A stretch of 64,000 nucleotides of DNA from Lineus longissimus (lineage: Eukaryota > Nemertea > Pilidiophora > Heteronemertea > Lineidae). The notes under the pieces are model-generated. The model saw only the letters and a program-made list of their open reading frames with translations, did no database searches and was not told where the DNA came from. Positions 59,101 to 64,000 of this stretch are shown here, piece by piece. A program made the position numbers and the translations under genes. Each line of letters opens with the position of its first letter. Positions within the stretch are counted from its first letter, which is position 1. The stretch is taken from positions 23,203,491 to 23,267,490 of the forward strand of contig NC_088310.1 of the NCBI RefSeq assembly GCF_910592395.1, written 5' to 3'.

Positions 59101-61383
59101 GTGAGGACAGGCCATTTGATGAGCTGAACCTCTACGAGGTGCATATCTGTATTGGCCCAAAACCCATTATATGTTTTTTAAAAGCTCAAAAGTCCTTTAT
59201 TTCTATGAGTGTAGAACTCATTGCACTGGACGGACAGTACAAGTCCCAGTGTCACTGACAATTCAGCGACGATATCAAACAAAAATTTAGGACTTAAATA
59301 CGTTAAAATTATAAAGCAAAGAAGTCATTCTGCTATACCCTCAGAAGGGACGACTTTCTTTTTCCTTTTAACTGGTAAAGTGCATTCTGGCTTAGCTCAT
59401 ATGAACTTATCGCCACTGTCCCCCGGGGACAGGATGCAGGCAATCATATCCTGGTCAATCGTATTTTACAACGATCCACTGAAAAATGTACCACCGAAAA
59501 GCAGCAAGAAATAATTAAACATAAGCGACAATTTCCTTGGTTAGGGAGATAAGGGGACCAAGGACGCTGCCCTCATCCTATCTCGCTGCATACCGGTGTT
59601 GGTGGCACTTATCGCCGCCAGCGGTAAGCGTTCCCGACACCCCGGAGACCGATCTAAGACGTAACCATCAAGACCGCTGGATCGGAACTGACGTCTTTTT
59701 CAATGGAGAGAATCTCTAAAGAATCCTCCCCGCATGCCATCATCATTTTCGCCGCTGTCGGCTCAACGCGGGTCATTTATTTCGCCGCTCATAAGCTGTG
59801 GTATTTTCTAATAATTTTACAGCAGGTTATTATGAAATTGTTCTGTTTGACTTGATTGTTGTGATCAGCAAAATATTCTCTGACAAGGTAAATCATTTTA
59901 TCACAATAATAAACCTAATAAACCATGTAGAGGGAACGGGAAGGCATTTTTAATCGTCTTTTTAAGTAACCACCAACTTGATGATCTAAAGAAAAAAATT
60001 CAACAAAACGTTTGAATTGTTGTAGAAATTTACTACATCAACTGCAATACCCATGTTGCTATAAAACATATGTTCAGCCCTGAGTGAACGTTTGAACAAT
60101 AAGAAAACTGTATCCTTCACGCTTGACCATTATCACGACTAACTACTGAAGATATAACACTGAGATCTGCTGTTCTTTTTCCGTGCGAAGTCAGTAATAT
60201 TTACTACTGACAATAGCTTAATTCGGTGATGAAACCCTATATGATTCTATGGACGTACTGAGTAATAATCCATCTTTTCTCCCAGCAATAAAGCCCCACA
60301 GATCAGATTAGGCTAAGTACCGTATTTGGCATACGTTGGTTTCTTTCTTGCTATACCCACGATCGATGGGTTGAGGGAATGTAACACCCTTTCTGATTTT
60401 GTTCTGCGATCGATTCATGAATTCTGTATTGATCCTTTAATAATATTACGCATTTATCCAAAGTATGTTTCAATGCCAGACATGATAGCTGACTAGGAAT
60501 ATCCACATCAAATAAAATCTGCAGCATGCTCAAAAAGCGTTAAATTCAATTAAAAGTATCTATATGCATCAGCGAACCGTGCAGATCGTTTATGGCAACC
60601 ATGACATTCAGATTAATGTGTTGAATTTAATTAATTTCTTAGAATAAGTGTTTTGGTTGTGAGCAATGCCATAATGGGGCATGCACACATGATATCATGT
60701 ATTGTACTCGGGTCTGACTGGCTAGTTTAGATGAGTGCAGTTTGTGCATGCTTAGAAAAATTTTCCAACTGTATGCAATACTTCGAACGAAGCTAAGTCT
60801 TAAAATTGCAACCCTTCAATTTCATGTCTTTGCCTAAAGTTTGGTTCTTGTACAGTCAAATATTCGCTAACTGCCGAATCAAACACGCAAATTTCTCTCT
60901 TATAAGCAGAGTGTGATACAACCTGCGCGGAAAATAATGATTAAAATATTCTCACCAAGGCTATTTTTCTTCATTTCATTTAAGCTAGCTTGGGGTAAGA
61001 TTTAATCAAATCTACTGGTTACCGCAACACCTATTTTCTAGCTGCGTTAATTGACATGATATTCGCGGTACCGAGCGCAGTTTTTGTGCGCAGAGGTCGA
61101 TTTTGGACGCTCTAATTGGCTTTCAAGTTATGCACCGATTTCCGGCACGTCGCAATTATCGCTATGTTGGTCTTGTTCTAGCCCAGAGTGCATTGCCTTG
61201 AGCAGAGTGTTAACTGTGATGAAATTGTGTTCTTTCTTTTATGCAAACCTAGCCAAGAATGAACATTTCTCAATTTGAAATCTTTGCAAGGTGGATTGTG
61301 TGGATTTAAATGATGAAATGTATACTCACCGGTTTGCACTCGCTAAGTTCGCATTTACCATTCGTAGCAGGAGAAAACACATA
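43694..61383 (-). CDS. Receptor tyrosine kinase with Cys-rich and FN3 ectodomain (15 exons, 5' end missing)
   Basis: Fifteen exons total 2799 nt and give 932 residues plus stop, with all intron phases agreeing. Order: cysteine-rich stretch (residues about 11-53), three fibronectin type III domains (about 65-172, 190-300, 336-450), one membrane helix (469-489), juxtamembrane [13 protein letters not shown], kinase (about 540-815) and a tail. Kinase features: GQGAFGKV (547-554), VAIK Lys 567, helix-C Glu 584, HRDLAARN with Asp 689, DFG Asp 707, activation-loop Tyr 715 and 720, and MALESL in place of APE. An uninterrupted kinase close to FGFR/RET is indicated. It should sit in the plasma membrane and phosphorylate tyrosines on ligand binding; the ligand is unknown. 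The signal peptide exon was not found between 61384 and 64000 and may lie outside. Confidence 0.9.
44491..44587 (-). CDS. RTK exon 14 (kinase C-lobe)
   Basis: The acceptor CCGCTTTCAG and donor GTAAGTAAAC bound the exon, phase 1 in and phase 2 out. It encodes [20 protein letters not shown] and [12 protein letters not shown], matching the GG.PYP and G.RM..P.NC. landmarks of FGFR/RET kinases. Confidence 0.94.
44948..45203 (-). CDS. RTK exon 13 (catalytic and activation loops)
   Basis: The acceptor TTTTTATAG and donor GTAAGGA bound the exon, phase 0 in and phase 1 out. It encodes [50 protein letters not shown] and [17 protein letters not shown]. All catalytic residues (HRD Asp, Asn, DFG Asp) are intact. 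Confidence 0.96.
45490..45640 (-). CDS. RTK exon 12 (kinase C-lobe start)
   Basis: The acceptor TCCTTTCCAG and donor GTGAGGAAA bound the exon, phase 2 in and phase 0 out. It encodes [19 protein letters not shown] and [13 protein letters not shown]. There is no long kinase insert, unlike PDGFR/VEGFR-type kinases. Confidence 0.92.
46077..46245 (-). CDS. RTK exon 11 (helix C and hinge)
   Basis: The acceptor TTTTTCGTTTAG and donor GTAAGTAAA bound the exon, phase 1 in and phase 2 out. It encodes [20 protein letters not shown] (helix-C Glu), [14 protein letters not shown] and the hinge [18 protein letters not shown]. Confidence 0.94.
47636..47800 (-). CDS. RTK exon 10 (juxtamembrane, P-loop, catalytic Lys)
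   Basis: The acceptor TTTTTTTACAG and donor GTAAGAATC bound the exon, phase 1 at both ends. It encodes [19 protein letters not shown], the glycine loop GQGAFGKV and VAIKVLK with the ATP-binding lysine. Confidence 0.94.
48000..48167 (-). CDS. RTK exon 9 (transmembrane)
   Basis: The acceptor TTTATTTCAG and donor GTGAGTTG bound the exon, phase 1 at both ends. It encodes EKVENSRTD, the membrane helix [20 protein letters not shown], the stop-transfer WKRCR, and the juxtamembrane start [16 protein letters not shown]. Confidence 0.92.
48542..49933. mobile_element. 1374-bp fold-back transposon with tandem-repeat arms, 9-bp TSD
   Basis: The element (48551-49924) starts GGGTGTCTATAAACCGAAGA and ends with its exact inverse. 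The 9-mer ACTTTAACC flanks it at 48542-48550 and 49925-49933. The arms (about 48551-49052 and 49424-49924) are near-identical inverted repeats. Each has a short terminal block of GAAGACC-type repeats, then nine tandem units of 49 bp. One unit is two half-units: AACTATAAAACGAAGAT plus C6, and AACTATAAAAGGAAGACCCT plus RATGTC. Long arms built of subrepeats define fold-back elements, and a 9-bp duplication recalls Mutator-like transposases. The core (about 370 bp) encodes no transposase. It sits in the RTK intron between exons 8 and 9. Confidence 0.87.
49218..49370 (-). other. Exon-like segment in the core of the fold-back element
   Basis: On the minus strand the acceptor-like CTTTCTGTATGTAG hmm-type context is weak (CTGTATGTAG before GACC) and is followed by 153 open bases and a donor-like GTAACAGG. 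The reading is [17 protein letters not shown], then [20 protein letters not shown] and HIGARLHG. Both ends are phase 1 and the length is a multiple of three. I recognise no family. It could be a captured host exon or chance. Confidence 0.3.
50013..50348 (-). other. Possible alternative RTK 3' end (soluble isoform)
   Basis: Without splicing at 50349 the frame continues through [20 protein letters not shown] to a stop at 50218-50220. AATAAA follows at 50045-50040 and again at 50018-50013 (minus strand). A transcript ending here would encode the ectodomain without membrane helix or kinase. Between stop and signals is also an acceptor-like GTGTGTTTTTAG (near 50133) preceding a short open frame ending in a stop. 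This is inference from sequence signals only. Confidence 0.35.
50349..50469 (-). CDS. RTK exon 8 (end of FN3-3, membrane-proximal stem)
   Basis: The acceptor CTTCTTTACCCTGCAG and donor GTACAGTC bound 121 nt, phase 0 in and phase 1 out. It encodes [20 protein letters not shown], the last FN3 strands, then a stem [20 protein letters not shown]. Phase and content fit between exons 7 and 9, but the donor is not strong. If it is not used, the frame stays open for 43 codons to a stop at 50218. Confidence 0.72.
51534..51784 (-). CDS. RTK exon 7 (FN3-3)
   Basis: The acceptor CACTATTCAG and donor GTAGGTGG bound the exon, phase 1 in and phase 0 out. It encodes the third FN3: [46 protein letters not shown] and [13 protein letters not shown] and NETK are candidate glycosylation sites. 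Confidence 0.88.
52166..52215 (-). repeat. tRNA-like B-box fragment in RTK intron
   Basis: On the minus strand GGTTCGATTCGTGG, a B-box match, follows TGTCACCGCGGAGGTGGAGG. Like the segment at 28036-28101 it has a TCACC...GG-TTC order typical of tRNA-derived SINEs, but the A box is unclear. It is probably a SINE relic. Confidence 0.3.
52693..52741 (-). promoter_or_regulatory. Cluster of five AGGTCA half-sites in RTK intron
   Basis: On the minus strand AGGTCA occurs five times in 49 bp, all in one orientation (plus-strand TGACCT at 52693, 52708, 52715, 52730 and 52736). Two copies are directly adjacent, giving TCAAGGTCA (an ERR/SF-1-like monomer site). Two are one base apart (DR1, the RXR/HNF4/COUP-type spacing). 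The match to the half-site is seen; regulatory function is inference. Confidence 0.4.
53473..53644 (-). CDS. RTK exon 6 (FN3-2, second half)
   Basis: The acceptor ATATTTCAG and donor GTGAGTCTA bound the exon, phase 0 in and phase 1 out. It encodes [38 protein letters not shown]. The GTGAGT donor was chosen over a later GTAAGC because only the phase-1 end joins the next exon in frame. Confidence 0.86.
53929..54227 (-). CDS. RTK exon 5 (linker and FN3-2, first half)
   Basis: The acceptor CCCTTGTCAG and donor GTAATGTT bound the exon, phase 1 in and phase 0 out. It encodes a linker rich in Ser/Thr/Asn ([17 protein letters not shown]) followed by [27 protein letters not shown] and [14 protein letters not shown]. 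Candidate N-glycosylation sites: NGST, NESS, NVTQ and NGTI. Confidence 0.88.
54599..54761 (-). CDS. RTK exon 4 (FN3-1, second half)
   Basis: The acceptor TTTTTGCAG and donor GTAAGCTG bound the exon, phase 0 in and phase 1 out. It encodes [36 protein letters not shown] and [12 protein letters not shown]. Reading past the donor gives CKLLDVIEG and a stop, so the naive open frame overstates the exon. Confidence 0.87.
55423..55665 (-). CDS. RTK exon 3 (end of Cys-rich region, start of FN3-1)
   Basis: The acceptor TTTTAG and donor GTAGGAATG bound 81 codons, phase 0 to 0. It opens [12 protein letters not shown], then [19 protein letters not shown], the first FN3 strand with its tryptophan, and ends at GQYPWQ. 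NITT is a likely N-glycosylation site. Confidence 0.87.
56350..56424 (-). CDS. RTK exon 2 (Cys-rich)
   Basis: The acceptor TTTCAG and donor GTAAGTTTA bound 25 codons, [16 protein letters not shown] through CPEAILC, phase 0 to 0. It has four cysteines. The neighbouring exons continue the pattern with CELSEC before and [10 protein letters not shown] after. Confidence 0.85.
56425..61329 (-). other. Long RTK intron (4.9 kb), no further exon seen
   Basis: The two flanking exons are both phase 0 and read on through the cysteine-rich region. I see no exon with good borders in between, though one encoding a few more cysteines could be missed. A TTCTTCTTTC microsatellite-like stretch lies at about 58845-58870. 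Plus-strand frames near 58228-58530 and 59221-59514 are open but have no recognisable content. Confidence 0.5.
61330..61383 (-). CDS. RTK exon 1 of the window (Cys-rich start)
   Basis: The acceptor TTTTCAG precedes TATGTGTTTTCTCC and the donor is GTGAGTATA. It encodes 18 residues including CELSECKP, phase 0 at both ends, leading directly into CWKTC of the next exon. It is at least exon 2 of the gene, since no start codon is present. Confidence 0.8.
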
Positions 61384-64000
61384 CTGAAAAGAATATAAAG
61401 TAAATTGCTCAAAAATAAAATATTAGATGTTTGAATAAGCGCTGTAAAAAGAATTAAATGTTCTTATACGAATTTTTTTAATTCGAAAAAGGTTGACACT
61501 GAGTTGCCACGATGACGAAGCATGTCAATTCTGTAAAAGAAAGAGATATTTCTGATTAAGAAAACCAAAGGATATGTCAGGAATCACCAATAGGTATGTC
61601 GGACGTATTTTTTCTGCAAGGTCAACAAGAACATATACCGTATTCTATTAAAAGAACGATGTGTACACGTGTCATCCCCAATGACCGAATAACTTCGAAA
61701 GTGCTTGGAATGTAAATCAAAAAATATTCGTTATTACCAAATCAAAATTTTTCAAACAAAAACAAATACAGAAACACTGCTAACGCTTCGATTGATAAAA
61801 GAGAATGTACAGTATACGTTCTCCAAAATCTCAAACTAAGATGCTTTAAGGCTAAAAGAACAGTATTTTATGCCAACGAAATATTCTCCTGTCGATCAAA
61901 ACAAATATCAAATTAACCGATCGAAAGAGTTAACAGAGGCGTGTTTACATACTTACTTACATGTACCGGTCAACCACATGAACCCTGGTGGCACATGACA
62001 TCAAACAAGTAACCTATTTGCTCAGTGTAGCCTTTGTTTACTGTGAAATTAGTAATTTCCTTTCTTGTAACGATCTGTAGTCAATGACAATCCGACGTGG
62101 AGGAAGTGAAACATCTAATTGTTCCCTTGGGCGATTATTGAATTTCCTTTTACAGCGAAACATAATGTAGTGGGATTCCACTATGTTATCACGGTCATCT
62201 CATCTTCGAAAATACTGCAGTCAAATCACAGTTTTCGGGTTTTTTGCCATAGAAATTTTATGTAAGCTTAATTTTGCTACGTGAAAGTAATTATTTTCAG
62301 GTTTTATGTATACAATAACATATTACGATTCGGAAGACACGATCCAGTTGACATCAAAGGACGACAATCTCAAAAATAAAAGTTAGTTTATTTTATTAAC
62401 TACTTCCTCCGGTAGTTTAGAATCCATTAGAGAAATTGTTTCTGTAATAGTACCCAACTATATGCTTTTTGAATATCAGTGGTCTTGACAAGTATTAAGT
62501 ATTGCTGAATAGTAGAGTTGGAACATGTTGACAAAGAACGATGTATTCCACTGTGCCCGTTTTCTTTAGTTGTTGTTGTTTTTGTTGTTGAGCAAGAGCA
62601 AACTCAGCTTTCTCGTCGACCAGTGACAAAATGTTTTGAATGTCCCGAAATGTACCATCTTTATGAATAGGGGTATTAAGTTCAGGTGAAGCTATATCGC
62701 CCTTTTTGGCAGTTTTGATCGAATTGTTCAAAACCGTTTAAGTTAAAGCAGAAGAAGCAGGAGTAGGAGACATGCTCTCTGTAGGCTACAAAAATAAGGA
62801 TGATAAGAAAACTGCGAAAGAAACGCGGAATGTTCTTTTTGCCTAATCTTGAGTTTTATGGTGATACTTTGCTTGGAACGATGACATTTCCTGCCATAGG
62901 AACAAGAACTGATTACCGGGGATGACACCCCATTCTAATCAAATTGCATTCGAATCTCAACATTCGTGTTGCTTGAATAAAGCGATTAAAATGATAAAGT
63001 GGACTTAGGCTGAAACATTGCCGTACTGTTTGTGCTTTCCACATGATGAGTTATTCGTCCTGGAGTCGTATTAAGAGGAGTCACGATACTGCCAGTGCAT
63101 TGATGAGATAGTAACAAAATTAACAATTCAATCGTATCTTTTTGGCGGTATCAGTGGCAGCAAATAGAGTAACTAGTTTTGCAAAGATTACGAGCACACG
63201 TTTTTTTCCAAGTGGTTGTGCTATCTTTCATGTGCTCAAGTAATAACATATGCACTGACTGTTTCTGGAGGTAACACTGTTTTTTACGTCCCCGACTTTT
63301 TGTTTCTAACTCCTGATTTGTTCGATTAACAAATTTCCAATTGCTGCGTGTCTTTTCTCTGATCGGTTGCTTTTTATTACCACGAGTAGTTTTTGTAGCG
63401 TTATTACGAAATAGAAGTTGGACAAAAGCATAGTAGTTCTATGATGTTTCTCCAGCAGAGCGATTGGGCGTTGACAGAACCACTGCGTCGAGATGACAGC
63501 CCGTAACAAACGAACAGGGCAACACTGGGCGAAACATCTGGTGATTTCCGCGCGAACAACGATGATGATCGATGCGCAGGCTTATCTCTGTCTCCCATGC
63601 AGGGACTGGGTGAGGATACACGCGGGAGATGGGAGCTGACGTCAGTCTCGAGCTCTGATAGGTTCAAAATATCAGGTATCGATGTCCCGCCGTTCCTGAC
63701 TGACAGTCGACAAATGGATCGTTTAATGTCGGTGTAATTTTGATGGCATGAAGTATTAGAACATGCCTGCGTATATTGTCTTCGTCCATTTAAGTGCCAA
63801 AAAGAAAACCGGAGGGTGATCTGTCCAATAACAGTTACTCCCTGCCTTGAGTACATACGACTTGGTGCACAAATATCTGTGATCATGGTATCTTTGTTAG
63901 GTCATAAATTTCAGCATGGATCGTTGGTCGATTTATTTCATAATATTACGGGTGACCATATATCAACCATGATAAAATTGCGTGCACATCCTATGATAAG
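61384..64000. other. Upstream of known RTK exons; start exon not identified
   Basis: The signal-peptide exon should lie here or beyond the window. Several open frames exist on the minus strand (63404-63886, 63306-63509, 62495-62731) but none has a convincing signal peptide plus donor in phase 0. The stretch around 63600-63650 is GC-richer and contains a perfect CRE, TGACGTCA, at 63637-63644, so a promoter nearby is possible but unproven. Confidence 0.4.
63637..63644. promoter_or_regulatory. Perfect CRE palindrome TGACGTCA
   Basis: The 8-bp consensus for CREB/ATF dimers occurs in a locally GC-richer patch. One such site is expected by chance about once in 65 kb, so it is only suggestive. Confidence 0.25.

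Noticed and set aside
62495-62731. Minus-strand frame with a glutamine/lysine-rich stretch
   Set aside because: It is protein-like in places, but the start is not ATG, no acceptor AG lies at the right place and the QQQKQQQ part is a CAA microsatellite-like repeat.
63306-63509. Frame with MLLSNFYFVITLQKLLVV considered as an RTK signal peptide
   Set aside because: The hydrophobic run is broken by Gln/Lys, and a donor in the needed phase is not convincing.
63404-63886. 160-codon minus-strand frame upstream of the RTK
   Set aside because: Considered as the RTK start exon. It lacks a signal peptide and a phase-0 donor leading to exon 61330-61383, and an overlapping frame is open as well.
1-64000. 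Prokaryotic features such as operons, Shine-Dalgarno sites, CRISPR arrays or prophage
   Set aside because: The window is clearly from an animal nuclear genome. The only regular arrays (48.6-49.9 kb and 37.2-38.9 kb) have no repeat-spacer structure.

Overview
This is a eukaryotic, animal-type window. It is AT-rich and has short exons with GT/AG borders and phase-consistent introns, plus a spliced receptor tyrosine kinase (RTK) gene and several classes of transposable element. A marine invertebrate deuterostome, with amphioxus (Branchiostoma) the best guess, would fit the compact introns, the RTK with an unusual ectodomain and the repeat content. That assignment is inference; nothing in the window names the species.

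Layout. From 1 to about 25.9 kb I find no convincing gene, only diverged short tandem duplications and homopolymer runs. At 25910-26220 lies a short 5'-truncated non-LTR retrotransposon copy with a perfect 14-bp target-site duplication (TSD). A tRNA-like SINE head sits near 28.1 kb. From 29.5 to 35.9 kb is a three-layer nest on the minus strand. An apparently intronless LicD-family (fukutin/FKRP-like) type II membrane protein gene, now a pseudogene, was split in mid-codon by a full-length RNase H-bearing non-LTR element (30023-35361, TSD 30016-30022 and 35362-35368). That element was then interrupted near its C-terminal codons by a 967-bp terminal-inverted-repeat DNA element (30128-31094, TSD TTA). 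Both empty sites can be rebuilt in frame. From 36.4 to 38.9 kb there is a fold-back MITE and a diverged tandem array with a period of about 0.5 kb.

The right part (43694-61383, minus strand) is an RTK gene. I assembled 15 exons, 2799 nt, giving 932 residues plus stop, with every intron phase agreeing. The 5' end (signal peptide) is not found. The protein has a cysteine-rich N-terminal stretch, three fibronectin type III domains, one membrane segment, and a kinase of the FGFR/RET group with all catalytic residues present. The cysteine-rich-plus-FN3 arrangement resembles anosmin-1 more than any standard RTK ectodomain I can recall.

The intron between the last FN3 exon and the membrane exon holds a striking 1374-bp fold-back transposon (48551-49924). 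Each arm has nine 49-bp tandem units, the whole is flanked by a 9-bp TSD, and the core contains an exon-like segment that would be in frame with the RTK. Read-through of the last FN3 exon into its intron would give a stop and poly(A) signals before the membrane exon, suggesting a possible soluble isoform.
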